Shown here in pieces: positions 54,613 through 64,000 of a stretch of 64,000 nt of DNA. Origin of the DNA: Streptomyces shenzhenensis (GTDB lineage: Bacteria > Actinomycetota > Actinomycetes > Streptomycetales > Streptomycetaceae); assembly GCF_021462265.1 (NCBI RefSeq), contig NZ_JAJONF010000004.1, positions 310,001 through 374,000 on the forward strand, given 5' to 3'. The position numbers were made by a program, and so were the translations under genes. A model generated the notes under the pieces. That model was given only the letters and a program-made list of their open reading frames with translations, did not search any database and was not told the origin of the DNA. How positions within the stretch are numbered: position 1 is the first letter of the stretch; every line of letters starts with the position of its first letter.

Positions 54613-54695
54613 GCGCCCCGTCAGGGGCGCGGGCCATAGCGATATGCGGCTCCGCCGGGTGGGCGCGAGCAACCACGGAACACCCGCAGGCGAAA
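54613..54695 (+). repeat. Streptomyces interspersed repeat with terminator hairpin
   Basis: GCGCCCCGTCAGGGGCGC (54613-54630) forms a 7-bp stem right after the gabD2 stop. ATATGCGGCTCCGCCGGGTG and GGGCGCGAGCAACCACGG follow, a widespread Streptomyces intergenic sequence (recognised from memory). The second half is similar to 6299-6352 in this window. Confidence 0.65.
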
Positions 54696-54712
54696 CTCAA
54701 CGAGGAGCACCC

Positions 54713-56497
54713 GTGCCCCAGGACACCCACGACTACGACTACGACGTCATCGTCGTCGGCTCAGGCTTCGGCGGCTCGGTGACCGCCCTGCGTCTCACCG
54801 AGAAGGGCTACCGCGTAGGCGTCCTGGAGGCCGGCCGCCGCTTCACCCGCGAAACCCTCCCCAAGAACTCCTGGGACATCAAGAACTACCTCTGGGCCCC
54901 CAAGCTCGGCTGCTACGGCATCCAGCGCATCCACCTCCTCGGCAACGTCATGGTGCTGGCCGGAGCAGGCGTCGGCGGCGGCTCGCTCAACTACGCCAAC
55001 ACCCTGTACATCCCGCCGAAGCCCTTCTTCGACGACCCCCAGTGGCGTGACATCACCGACTGGCAGGAGGAGCTGAAGCCGTACTACGACCAGGCGCAGC
55101 GCATGCTCGGCGTACGGCTCAACCCGACGATGACCCCGTCCGACGTCCACCTGAAGGCGGCGGCGGAGAAGCTGGGCGTCGGCGACACCTTCCACCTCGC
55201 CCCGGTCGGCGTCTTCTTCGGCGACGGCAAGGACGCCGACGGCGAGGCGAAGGCGGCACCCGGCGGCCAGGTCGCCGACCCCTACTTCGGCGGTGCGGGC
55301 CCCGCCCGCAACGCCTGCACCGAGTGCGGCGAGTGCATGACCGGCTGCCGGCACGGCGCGAAGAACACCCTCAACGAGAACTACCTCCACCTCGCCGAGC
55401 AGGCCGGCGCGGTGGTCCACCCGATGACGACGGTGGTCTCCGTCACCGACGACTCCCAGGGCGGCTACGCGGTCGCGACCCTGCCCACCGACGACCGTCG
55501 CAGGGCCAGGGGCCGGATCTTCACGGCCCGCCGGGTCGTCATCGCCGCCGGCACCTACGGCACCCAGACCCTCCTGCACCGTATGAAGGCCGGCGGTCAG
55601 CTGCCGTATCTCTCCGACCGCCTGGGCGACCTGACCCGCACCAACTCCGAGGCCCTGGTCGGCGCGCAGACCGACAACCGCCGTTACCGCAAGGCGCACG
55701 GCACCCCCAGGGCCGACTTCACCCGGGGTGTGGCGATCACGTCCTCCGTCCACCCGGACGAGAACACGCACATCGAGCCGGTCCGCTACGGCAAGGGCTC
55801 GAACGCGATGGGCGGGCTGTCGATCCTCCAGGTGCCGTACGCGGAGGGCTCCTCCCGGGTCCTCGGCTGGCTGGCGAACGCGGCCCGCCACCCCCTCCTG
55901 GTGCTGCGCTCGCTCTCCAACCGGCGCTGGTCGGAGCGGACCATCATCGGCCTGGTGATGCAGTCGCTGGACAACTCCCTGACGACGTTCCTGAAACCGG
56001 ACGGCGTCGGCAAGGGCCTGCTCACCGCCCGGCAGGGCCACGGCGCTCCCAACCCCAAGCAGATCAGGGCCGCGTCGGAGGCGGCCACCGCGCTCGCCGC
56101 CGAGATCAACGGCTTCCCCGGCAGCAACGTCGGCGAGCTGATGGGCACCCCGCTCACCGCGCACTTCCTCGGCGGCTGCCCCATCGGCGACTCCCGCGAG
56201 ACGGGGGTCATCGACCCGTACCACCGGCTGTACGGCCACCCCGGCATCTCGGTCGTGGACGGCGCCGCCGTCTCCGCGAACCTGGGCGTGAACCCGTCCC
56301 TCACCATCACGGCGCAGGCCGAGCGCGCGATGTCGTACTGGCCCAACGAGGGCGAGGCGGACCCGCGTCCGCGGCAGGGCGAGCCCTACCGGCGTCTCCA
56401 GCCGGTCGAGCCGCGCCGTCCGGCGGTCCCGGCCGAGGCCTTCGGAGCGCTGCGGCTGCCGTTCCTCGGGATTCCCGCCGTACCGCCGAAGAAGTAG
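54713..56497 (+). CDS. GMC-family FAD oxidoreductase (ChoD-like)
   Basis: The 594-residue protein starts at GTG 54713 with GAGGAG six bases upstream. It shows the FAD motif DVIVVGSGFGGSVTALRLTE, the second flavin-binding block NVMVLAGAGVGGGSLNYANT, and C-terminal HFLGGCPIGDS with VVDGAAVSANLGVNPSLTIT. A Cys cluster, CTECGECMTGCRHG, resembles a ferredoxin-type iron-sulfur motif found in this subgroup. Similarity in layout and genome position to M. tuberculosis ChoD suggests a sterol oxidase annotation, though cholesterol need not be the natural substrate. No signal peptide is present. Confidence 0.88.
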   Translation: MPQDTHDYDYDVIVVGSGFGGSVTALRLTEKGYRVGVLEAGRRFTRETLPKNSWDIKNYLWAPKLGCYGIQRIHLLGNVMVLAGAGVGGGSLNYANTLYIPPKPFFDDPQWRDITDWQEELKPYYDQAQRMLGVRLNPTMTPSDVHLKAAAEKLGVGDTFHLAPVGVFFGDGKDADGEAKAAPGGQVADPYFGGAGPARNACTECGECMTGCRHGAKNTLNENYLHLAEQAGAVVHPMTTVVSVTDDSQGGYAVATLPTDDRRRARGRIFTARRVVIAAGTYGTQTLLHRMKAGGQLPYLSDRLGDLTRTNSEALVGAQTDNRRYRKAHGTPRADFTRGVAITSSVHPDENTHIEPVRYGKGSNAMGGLSILQVPYAEGSSRVLGWLANAARHPLLVLRSLSNRRWSERTIIGLVMQSLDNSLTTFLKPDGVGKGLLTARQGHGAPNPKQIRAASEAATALAAEINGFPGSNVGELMGTPLTAHFLGGCPIGDSRETGVIDPYHRLYGHPGISVVDGAAVSANLGVNPSLTITAQAERAMSYWPNEGEADPRPRQGEPYRRLQPVEPRRPAVPAEAFGALRLPFLGIPAVPPKK

Positions 56498-56531
56498 GCC
56501 GAAGAAGCGGGCCGAAGGAGCGGCCGGACAC

Positions 56532-56614
56532 CGAAGAGGGACCTGTGCCCCCCTCCGAGCCCAGGTCCCTCTTCGATCGGTCGCGCGGACCGCTGTACGA
56601 CGGTCCGCGCGACC
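56532..56614. terminator. Two adjacent perfect hairpins between convergent genes
   Basis: CGAAGAGGGACCTG (56532-56545) pairs with CAGGTCCCTCTTCG (56562-56575). GGTCGCGCGGACCG (56579-56592) pairs with CGGTCCGCGCGACC (56601-56614). Both stems are 14 bp and perfect, giving one terminator for each direction. Confidence 0.85.
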
Positions 56615-56618
56615 TTGC

Positions 56619-57641
56619 CTATGAGTCCGCGCCGGCCTTCCGCCGCCGTACCAGGACCACCGCACCCGCGCCGACCACGACGGCGACGCCGCCGACCAGG
56701 CCGATGACCGGGAGCGCCGAGCTGGAGCCGGTGTCGGCGAGGTTGCCGGTCGGCAGGTCGGAGATGTCGCCCTGCGGCTTCTTCACGGAATCCTTGCCGC
56801 CGTCGTCGCTCGGGGTGGCCGTACCCGGGTCCGGGTTGGACGAGCCGGCCTTGAGGACCGTGAAGTCGTACTGGGCCCAGCCCTCGGCGATGCAGTCCTG
56901 GCCGTCGACCTTGTCGAGGTAGGCGCCGGAGCCGAAGGAGTAGGCGTCACCGGCCGGCGCCTTGGCGTCGATGGAGACGCGCAGGTCGATCGACCTGCTC
57001 GCCCCGGACTTGAGCTTGGCCACGTAGAAGAAGTAGTCGCCGGCCCAGTCGTCGCTGCCGATCCGGTCCCAGGAGCCGTTCTCGGGGTTCTTGAACTCCA
57101 GGTCGACGTACGGGCTGAGGTACTTCGACTCGTCGAGCTCGTAGTTCTCGATCTCGGCGTAGAAGGCGACGCCCTCGACATCCGTCTTGGAGTCGTTCGT
57201 CACGACCAGCCGGAAACCGTGGAAGCCGTCACCCGCGACGATCTTGCCGGGCAGACCCTTGATGTCGGCGGACACCTTGGCGTCGCCGAAGTTCTCGTCG
57301 AGGTCCTCGCAGTACGGCACGTCCGGGTCGGAGGGGTCCTCGCTGGGCTCGGCCGACTCGGACGGCTCCGCGGAGGCGGACGCACTGGCGCTCGCGCTCG
57401 CGCCGTCGCTGGGCGAGGAGGAGGCCGACGCGGACTCGGACGCCGACGCGCTGTCGCTCGGGGAGACGGAGTCGGAGGGCGAGGCGGACGCCGTGTCGCC
57501 GGGGATCTCGCTCGGCGCGCTCTCGGACGCCGACGCGGACGGCGTGTCCTCCGCGAACGCGGCGACCGGCGCGGACAGCAGGGCGACCGGCGCGATGACG
57601 GCCGTGACGGCCGTCGCGGTGACGACCCGGCGAAGTTTCAT
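56619..57641 (-). CDS. LAXTG-anchored cell-wall surface protein
   Basis: The 340-residue protein starts at ATG 57641. A signal peptide (RRVVTATAVTAVIAPVALLS) is followed by a Ser/Ala/Glu/Pro/Asp-rich stalk of about 70 residues (SASASE-like repeats). A folded beta domain has two cysteines (VPYCEDLDENFG and GQDCIAEGWAQYDFTV). The C-terminus carries a sorting signal: LADTG, a hydrophobic helix (LPVIGLVGGVAVVVGAGAVV) and RRRKAGADS. LAXTG is the signal for class E sortases in Streptomyces, so it should be attached covalently to peptidoglycan. The function of the folded domain is unknown. No sortase gene is in the window. Confidence 0.85.
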   Translation of the reverse strand: MKLRRVVTATAVTAVIAPVALLSAPVAAFAEDTPSASASESAPSEIPGDTASASPSDSVSPSDSASASESASASSSPSDGASASASASASAEPSESAEPSEDPSDPDVPYCEDLDENFGDAKVSADIKGLPGKIVAGDGFHGFRLVVTNDSKTDVEGVAFYAEIENYELDESKYLSPYVDLEFKNPENGSWDRIGSDDWAGDYFFYVAKLKSGASRSIDLRVSIDAKAPAGDAYSFGSGAYLDKVDGQDCIAEGWAQYDFTVLKAGSSNPDPGTATPSDDGGKDSVKKPQGDISDLPTGNLADTGSSSALPVIGLVGGVAVVVGAGAVVLVRRRKAGADS

Positions 57642-57853
57642 GAGGACCCCCGTCAATCAGCAATCAGACGCGGTGGATGGATGTCACCGCTGGTTCCGCT
57701 GGTGTGACCGGTGAATCCTGTGAATGGTTGCCTCCGCATTCACAGGATTCTTATGTGACGTGGGTCACTCGCGCTGGGGGTTGTTGGGTGGCATGGACAC
57801 AGCCGATTCCAAGGCTATTCTCGCCCCGTCGATCGGCCGAGCGAGAGAGTGTC

Positions 57854-58996
57854 ATGTCTGACAGACGGTCCGAAGAATCGTCGGGGGACGAGCCGTCGTC
57901 CTCCTCCATATCCGACGAGGTGTGGGAGCAGTTCCTCCGCGACACCGAACGGGACATCCGCACGTCCGCCCCCAAGGAGCCCTCAGCCCGGGCCCGGGAG
58001 GTGACCGCGCGGCTCGAACGGCGGAAGGGGGAGCCCGAGGGGTGGCGGACCGGGCCCGCCTGGCAGGAGATGAACGGGCGGGCCGCCCGCCGCCGCAGGA
58101 TCTGGGCGGTCATCGGCGTTCCGCTGGCGATCGCCGTGGCCGTCGTGGCGATGCGGCCCTCCCTGATCCCGGGCGATCCCTTCGGCTCGTCCGCCGGCCC
58201 GGACACCGCCACCACGCCCCTGCCCGACGAGACCGTCACCCCGACCGCCCCGCCCTCAGCGGTCGCCCCCGACACCCCCACGCTCGCCCACCCGTTCGCC
58301 GGCTCCCCGGCGCTGCGCTGGGCCGACGGCGCGGCCGGCATCGTGCTGCCGAAGGCCACCGCGCTCGGCGCGATCCCGAAGGACCGTGTCGAACTGGCCC
58401 TCCAGCAGACCAGGAGGCTGCTGGTCGACGCCAACCTGAACCCCGACGTGGTGGCCGGCGGCCGTCCCGGGGCCGCCCTCTCGGTGCTCGACCCCAAGCA
58501 GCCGGACGTGCTCGACAACCTCAACACCTCGCTGCGCAGTCCCAGCAGGACCCGCGACCCGCTGTTCCTGTTCAGCCGCTTCGACCCGAAGGACGTGAAG
58601 CAGGCCGGGAAGATCGTCAAGGTGCGCGGCCGGATCACCTTCGCGAAGGGCAAGTTCAAGGGCGTGGCCGTGCACGCCGACTACACCTTCGTCTACCCGG
58701 TGGTCCGTGCCGACGGCTCCACCGAGGTCACCCGCACGATCGTGCGCCGCGTCATCGACGCCGAGCTCCCCGACCCGGCGCGGTACCGGGTCACCCCCGG
58801 CCGCCTGACCCTCCTGCGCTACGACGAGGACGCCGGCAACTCCGCCTGCGACATCCACGACGGCTATCTGCACCCGCAGTTCCCGTCCCAGGCTCCGACC
58901 GCCGGGGCCGCCCCCAGCGGTCCGTCCGTCGACCCGTACGACCGCAGCCGCGCCATCGGCACCGAGCAGGCCTGCGGCACGGCGAGCCGTACATAG
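57854..58996 (+). CDS. Single-pass membrane protein of unknown function
   Basis: The 380-residue protein is chosen to start at ATG 57854, after GAGAGAG. About 80 polar N-terminal residues (SSSISDEVWEQFLRDTERDI, then RARAREVTARLERRKGEPEG-like basic stretch) are cytoplasmic. One membrane helix follows (RRRIWAVIGVPLAIAVAVVA). The roughly 250-residue outer domain includes LPKATALGAIPKDRVELALQ, QTRRLLVDANLNPDVV, KVRGRITFAKGKFKGVAVHA and a late C-x-I-H motif. I know it only as a conserved streptomycete protein without assigned function. It stands between the wall-anchored protein and the chorismate mutase gene. Confidence 0.75.
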   Translation: MSDRRSEESSGDEPSSSSISDEVWEQFLRDTERDIRTSAPKEPSARAREVTARLERRKGEPEGWRTGPAWQEMNGRAARRRRIWAVIGVPLAIAVAVVAMRPSLIPGDPFGSSAGPDTATTPLPDETVTPTAPPSAVAPDTPTLAHPFAGSPALRWADGAAGIVLPKATALGAIPKDRVELALQQTRRLLVDANLNPDVVAGGRPGAALSVLDPKQPDVLDNLNTSLRSPSRTRDPLFLFSRFDPKDVKQAGKIVKVRGRITFAKGKFKGVAVHADYTFVYPVVRADGSTEVTRTIVRRVIDAELPDPARYRVTPGRLTLLRYDEDAGNSACDIHDGYLHPQFPSQAPTAGAAPSGPSVDPYDRSRAIGTEQACGTASRT

Positions 58997-59582
58997 GCGA
59001 AGGGCCCCGCGGGACGGAGCCGCGGGGCCCTTCTTCCGTCAGCACCGACGTCAGGGCAGCGTCGGTGCCTGGAAGCGGCGCCGGGGGGTTGCGCCGCTGG
59101 TCTCTGTGCCCTGTGCCACCGTCCGTACCCCGGGTCGGCGCCCCGGCGCGCTCGGGGCGTACGGCAGGTCCCGACCTTTGGCGGACGGTCGGCACACGGC
59201 AATACCGTTGCCTGAACTGGGACTTGGGAGCTCCGAAGGCCTTGCGGACCTTCTGCGCATCGTGCTGGACGTACGCGGCCTCCGCAACCGTTTGACCCAG
59301 CCCTTGTGCATTTTTGCAATTTTCCGCCGGTCGGCCCCGGGCGTCCCCGGAGCCGGCCGTCTCTTGGGTGACCGGGCTGCTGTCCCCTGCCGTCCGGTCA
59401 CTTGACTGGAGCGAGGTCCCACGACGCACGGCACGTTCCGTACGTCTCATCGCCCCAGTGAGCCACGCGTGGTTCTTCGGGCCCGCCCCTGGCTGGCACG
59501 GACACCCCACCCAACGAGACGGTCCACGGGCCGGTCACGCGCCGTACGGGTGAGAAAGGCCCCGAACTCAGGTCCGCCCGAC
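58997..59582. other. Gene-free stretch with terminator
   Basis: AAGGGCCCCGCGG (59000-59012) pairs with CCGCGGGGCCCTT (59020-59032), followed by CTT: a strong terminator for the membrane-protein gene. The remaining 550 bases hold several overlapping frames on both strands, but none has a ribosome-binding site or recognisable motif. A short AT-rich patch (GTGCATTTTTGCAATTTTCC near 59306) stands out as possible promoter DNA. Confidence 0.55.
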
Positions 59583-59864
59583 TCAGATGCGACCCCGGGA
59601 CAGCTCCAGGAGCGTCATGGCGAGCGCGGTGCCGGGCTTGCCGAGCGCCGTGCTGTAGTGGCCGAGGATCTCCATCTCCCGGGAGAGGTTCACCCGGCGG
59701 CCGCCGGAGGTGATCCGGGCCTCCTGGACGACGGCGGACACGGCCATCCGCTCCTGGATCAGACCGATGATCCGGTCGTCGAGCGCGTCGATGCGCTCCC
59801 GCGCACCGGCGATCACCTCGGCGGCCTCGGGAGTACGGGCACCGGTCACATCGAGCGTGGTCAT
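59583..59864 (-). CDS. Chorismate mutase, AroQ type
   Basis: The 93-residue all-helical chorismate mutase starts at ATG 59864 with GAGGAG upstream. Helix 1 carries ARERIDALDDRIIGLIQERM, with the conserved Arg and Asp. The middle has VQEARITSGGRRVNLSREME, and the C-terminal helix closes with LTLLELSRGRI. The enzyme converts chorismate to prephenate, the branch point to phenylalanine and tyrosine. It has no export signal. The 5' leader holds a short ORF with Phe and Tyr codons and a terminator-like hairpin, so attenuation by Phe/Tyr supply is likely (see the leader entries). Confidence 0.9.
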   Translation of the reverse strand: MTTLDVTGARTPEAAEVIAGARERIDALDDRIIGLIQERMAVSAVVQEARITSGGRRVNLSREMEILGHYSTALGKPGTALAMTLLELSRGRI

Positions 59865-59923
59865 GTCGGGGCTCCTCGTCTGAAGGGCTGCGGTGCCCCG
59901 GAGCGACAGGATCCGGAGAAACA

Positions 59924-60052
59924 CCAGGCGCCCCGGACCTTGTCGGCCCGGGGCGCCTGGGGAAGTCGCTTGTCAGTGTCTCAAGCAGCACGACCATGGC
60001 AGCCGGTGGGCCGGTTGCCATAGGTAAAGAGGAAGGTCGTGTGGGTGAGCAT
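59924..60052 (-). promoter_or_regulatory. Candidate Phe/Tyr attenuator of the chorismate mutase gene
   Basis: On the minus strand the order is as follows. CATACT acts as a possible -10 just before 60052. A 23-codon leader ORF contains F-L-F-T-Y. A weak hairpin lies over its second half (GGCAACCGG with CCGGCTGCC). A strong terminator stem then has CCAGGCGCCCCGG (minus strand, 59960-59948) pairing with CCGGGGCGCCTGG (59936-59924), followed by TGTTTCT. The chorismate mutase start comes 60 bases later. This is the classical layout of amino-acid attenuation. Confidence 0.6.
59981..60052 (-). CDS. Leader peptide with Phe/Tyr codons (23 aa)
   Basis: ATG at complement 60050-60052 opens a 23-residue ORF ending TGA at 59981. 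Residues 7-11 are F-L-F-T-Y. They include TTT and TAT, both rare in this GC-rich genome, and the downstream half uses GGT, CGT, GCT and GCT. The -10-like CATACT lies a few bases before the ATG, so translation is probably leaderless. Its proposed role is to sense charged Phe/Tyr tRNA for the chorismate mutase gene 117 bases downstream. Confidence 0.5.
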   Translation of the reverse strand: MLTHTTFLFTYGNRPTGCHGRAA

Positions 60053-60255
60053 GGGGCCGAGTATGCCACAGACCCTCGTCCCCGGACGGGGGCGGGCCGG
60101 CTGGCGGGTGGGCCCGGGTTTCCATGGGCACGGGTGTGCGTGGGTACGGGTTTCCGGGGGGCTGGGGGCGGAGCCCGCGGGGTCGGGAGCCGCCCCGGCG
60201 CACCCCGTTAGAATCGGTAGTCACAGACCCCGCCCACACCGCCGGAAGGCACCTC

Positions 60256-61820
<1,565 letters not shown>

Positions 61821-61821
<1 letters not shown>

Positions 61822-61850
61822 TACCGGGCGTGTCCGAACGCGCCCGGTAC
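61821..61850 (+). terminator. guaA terminator
   Basis: GTACCGGGCG (from 61821, sharing the last base of the stop codon) pairs with CGCCCGGTAC (61841-61850) around a ten-base loop. The next 210 bases to the aldolase gene contain no ORF of note. Confidence 0.75.
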
Positions 61851-62063
61851 GGACGAAGCGGAAGAAGGCGCTGAAGACGAGGTGGCCCGGCTCCGGCCGG
61901 CGCCACCTCCTCGGCGTGCGCCGTACGAGCCACTTCGCTGTCGATTCCCGACATCTTCTGTCGCGATCTGCTCGCGTGCGTCATCTTTACAGAACAGCTC
62001 TGTTTTCCTGTGCTGACCGGCGGTAACTTCCGGCCGTAACAAAAACCCAGTGCTGGAGGACCT

Positions 62064-62858
62064 ATGCACGGGCCGACCCCGCCCCTGCCGCTGCCCACCG
62101 ATCAGCTCCAGTTCGCGATGCCGCCGATGTACGACTCGCTCGACGACGAGCGCCGGCATCGCAAGGAGCGGCTCGCAGGCGCGCTGCGGATCTTCGGCCG
62201 GTCCGGACTGGAGGACGGGGTGTCCGGGCACATCACCGCCCGCGACCCCGAATACTCGAACTGTTTCTGGGTCAACCCGTTCGGCATGCCGTTCAAGCAC
62301 GTCACCGTGAGCGACCTCGTCCTCGCCAACCAGGACGGCCAGGTGATCGAGGGCGGCTACCACGTCAACCAGGCCGCCTTCACCGTCCACGCGCAGGTGC
62401 ACGCGGCCCGCCCGGACGTCGTCGCCGTCGCCCACTGCCACTCCGTGCACGGCCGCGCCCTGTCCGCCCTCGGCGACCTGCTCGACCCGATCAGCCAGGA
62501 GAGCTGTGCCTTCTACGAGGACCACGCCCTCTACGACGCCTACACCGGCGTCGCCGTCGACGCCGAGGAGGGCCGCCGGATCGCCGCTGCCCTCGGCTCC
62601 CGCAAGGCGCTGGTGCTGCGCAACCACGGACTGCTGACCGTCGGCGACTCGGTGGACGCGGCGGCCTGGTGGTTCCTGTCGATGGAGAAGTCCGCGCAGG
62701 TCCAGCTGACCGCCAAGGCGGCCGGCCGGCCGCTGCTCATCGACCACAAACTCGCCGTCGCCACCCGCGAGCAGCTCGGCGGCGACCTGGTCGCCTGGAT
62801 CAACTACCAGCCCCTGTGGCAGGACATCAGCCGCAGCGAACCGGACCTGCTGAGCTAG
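62064..62858 (+). CDS. Class II aldolase/adducin family protein
   Basis: The 264-residue protein has ATG 62064 preceded by TGGAGGA. The family zinc site shows HCHSVHG and the distal NHGLLTVGDSVDAAAW. SGHITARDPEYSNCFWVNPF and VIEGGYHVNQAAFTVHAQVH are typical phosphate-sugar contact regions. Relatives cleave or epimerise sugar phosphates such as fuculose- or ribulose-phosphate. This subgroup, without sugar-kinase neighbours, has no defined substrate. The gene ends 8 bases before the convergent DUF4429 gene. Confidence 0.88.
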   Translation: MHGPTPPLPLPTDQLQFAMPPMYDSLDDERRHRKERLAGALRIFGRSGLEDGVSGHITARDPEYSNCFWVNPFGMPFKHVTVSDLVLANQDGQVIEGGYHVNQAAFTVHAQVHAARPDVVAVAHCHSVHGRALSALGDLLDPISQESCAFYEDHALYDAYTGVAVDAEEGRRIAAALGSRKALVLRNHGLLTVGDSVDAAAWWFLSMEKSAQVQLTAKAAGRPLLIDHKLAVATREQLGGDLVAWINYQPLWQDISRSEPDLLS

Positions 62859-62866
62859 CCCCCGGT

Positions 62867-63754
62867 TCAGAAACTTCGCAACACGGCCGCCTTCGTCAGC
62901 GCGAACTCCTCGTCCGTGAGCACTCCGTCCCGGTGCAGCTCGCCCAGCTCCCGCAGTCTGCGCAGCAGGACGTCGTGATGGTCGGCCGACTGGCGCGGCA
63001 CGGTCACCGGGGCGCGGTCCCGGCCGGTGTACTCCGCGCCCGGCCGGGTCGAGGGATGCGGCAGCCGGGCCGTGACCGCCGCCGCGACCAGCGCCGTCAG
63101 CAGGTCGCGGCGGACACTGCCCCACAGGTCGAGGGCGTACGGGTCGCGCTCGGCCGGCAGCTTCGAGAACGCTGTCTCCCGGGTCACGAACCGCAGGAAG
63201 CCCTCCCCGTGGCCGGAGTTGGGCAGCCACTCCACCTGCACCAGATCGCCGACGCCGATGATCCGGGGCCCGGTGGCCCGCTTGACCCGGTCGGAGGTGT
63301 CGGCCCAGTCGATGCGCACCTGCGTACCGTCGAACGACACCGTGCCGTCCGAGGACCGCACCGACACCGGAACCGGCGGCCCCGGCAGCAGATACGTCTT
63401 CGTCGGCTCCTTCGGGACCTGGTCCAGCAGCAGCGACTGCCGGATCTCCGCCACGACGTACTCGGCCACCCCGGACCGGTCCCCGTCCACCGTCAGCCGG
63501 TACGGATCCGCCGCCTCCGGCAACCGCCCGCCCGTCGCCTGCAACAACGGGTCCGCACCCTCGCGAAGCCGCATCCGCAGGCGCCCCCGCCTGCGCTCCG
63601 GCTCGTACGCCACCCCCGCCACCGCCTCCAGGGGCACGGCGATCTCCCCGTAGGTCTGCCGGAACAGCGGTACGCAACGGTGGCGTCCCGGTGTGATCCG
63701 GACGGTGCTGCCGTCGAAGGCCCAGGTCCCGTCCCGCTGGATGATCTCGGCCAT
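62867..63754 (-). CDS. DUF4429 protein with C-terminal SHOCT motif
   Basis: The 295-residue protein starts at ATG 63754. Two similar halves open with GTWAFDGSTVRITPGRHR and GTVSFDGTQVRIDWADTS, the DUF4429 duplication. A PH-like beta fold is probable. The last 33 residues (LLRRLRELGELHRDGVLTDE, then EFALTKAAVLRSF) are a SHOCT motif, a short helical oligomerisation module. No signal peptide or membrane helix is present. Function is unknown. Confidence 0.85.
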   Translation of the reverse strand: MAEIIQRDGTWAFDGSTVRITPGRHRCVPLFRQTYGEIAVPLEAVAGVAYEPERRRGRLRMRLREGADPLLQATGGRLPEAADPYRLTVDGDRSGVAEYVVAEIRQSLLLDQVPKEPTKTYLLPGPPVPVSVRSSDGTVSFDGTQVRIDWADTSDRVKRATGPRIIGVGDLVQVEWLPNSGHGEGFLRFVTRETAFSKLPAERDPYALDLWGSVRRDLLTALVAAAVTARLPHPSTRPGAEYTGRDRAPVTVPRQSADHHDVLLRRLRELGELHRDGVLTDEEFALTKAAVLRSF

Positions 63755-64000
63755 GGGGAAATTCTCGCAGCCAGGTCAACATGTCCGCCGCACCTTCACT
63801 CGTCGTGACCGACCCACTGCACGCGAACGGCCTGGCGTAGGGCACAATTCGCTCTCGACACAAGGGAGTTGCACGACGCCGTCCGGCCCCGGGGAGGGCC
63901 CTGCGGGTCGTGCCCCGGGCGTGGGGAAGGCGGGCGTCGGGCGTGGCGGTGCGGGAGGCGGGGCGGGGCGCCGGTTCGGGTGTCCACGGGGGCGGCTGCG
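63755..64000. other. Right-edge region, no supported gene
   Basis: The region should contain the promoter of the DUF4429 gene. A GTG at 63910 preceded by GGGGAGGG (63889-63896, spacing rather long) opens a plus-strand frame (VPRAWGRRASGVAV...) that stays open to the edge. Its low-complexity Gly/Arg/Ala content makes it doubtful. Confidence 0.3.

Noticed and set aside
59051..59434. Minus-strand ORFs between the membrane protein and chorismate mutase genes
   Set aside because: Several frames overlap without an RBS or motifs. Only a short piece (AYVQHDAQKVRKAFGAPKSQ) looked protein-like, which is not enough.

Overview
The window is Streptomyces chromosome, or a very close relative. It is GC-rich with strong third-position G/C bias and many GTG starts. 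It carries developmental genes found essentially only in streptomycetes (whiD, bldM, a ShbA-type sigma factor), a twin-CIRCE groES-groEL1 operon with a His-rich GroEL tail, and interspersed repeats that I recognise from Streptomyces intergenic regions. From memory, the order groES-groEL1-whiD-bldM-shbA-guaB-guaB3-glpD-(kinase cluster)-GMC oxidase-guaA matches the S. coelicolor SCO4761-SCO4785 neighbourhood. It also parallels groEL1-whiB3-sigD-guaB2-guaB3-choD-guaA of Mycobacterium tuberculosis.

Layout. 1-3.2 kb: a xylan-use locus, with the N-terminus of a GH3 glycosidase, a divergent LacI regulator, a secreted GH10 xylanase with CBM2, and palindromic operators at both promoters. 3.2-6.3 kb: an LCP-family protein, then a DGPF/YCII protein with an ECF42 sigma factor behind a matching ECF42-type promoter. 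6.3-9.4 kb: a methyltransferase and two tandem lipoprotein polysaccharide deacetylases. 9.4-11.8 kb: groES-groEL1 under two CIRCE operators. 11.8-15.2 kb: small metabolic genes (SnoaL-like, SDR, MOSC) and a LysR regulator. 15.2-20.5 kb: whiD, bldM (with a sigma-BldN promoter), shbA, guaB and guaB3. 20.5-26.1 kb: a small basic peptide with an intrinsic terminator, a nucleotide-sugar dehydrogenase lacking its catalytic Cys, glpD, a G/T-skewed heptamer-repeat tract and a secreted serine hydrolase.

26.1-52.9 kb: a cluster of five Ser/Thr-kinase-type genes. Three are membrane kinases with extracytoplasmic sensor-like domains, one is a clear pseudokinase with a roughly 300-residue insertion, and one is a short soluble kinase. 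The last is separated from the other four by about 16 kb of accessory DNA (35.66-51.89 kb) holding a GT2 glycosyltransferase and a secreted FG-GAP / LamG / RHS-Hint triad. The RHS protein ends in a Hint autoprotease plus a 125-residue tail, followed 18 nt later by a 62-aa ORF, and I read the pair as a polymorphic toxin and its immunity protein. Beyond it lie a small acidic protein and a gene remnant with an in-frame stop.

52.9-64 kb: the backbone resumes with gabD2-type succinate-semialdehyde dehydrogenase, a ChoD-like GMC oxidoreductase, an LAXTG-anchored wall protein, a membrane protein, chorismate mutase, guaA, a class II aldolase and a DUF4429/SHOCT protein. The chorismate mutase has a leader with a candidate Phe/Tyr attenuator: a 23-codon peptide containing F-L-F-T-Y followed by a terminator hairpin.

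The most unusual items are the RHS-Hint toxin/immunity locus with three 11-bp tandem repeats at its start, the chorismate mutase attenuator, the pseudokinase, and the Cys-less nucleotide-sugar dehydrogenase. No rRNA, tRNA, CRISPR array, insertion sequence or replication origin was found.
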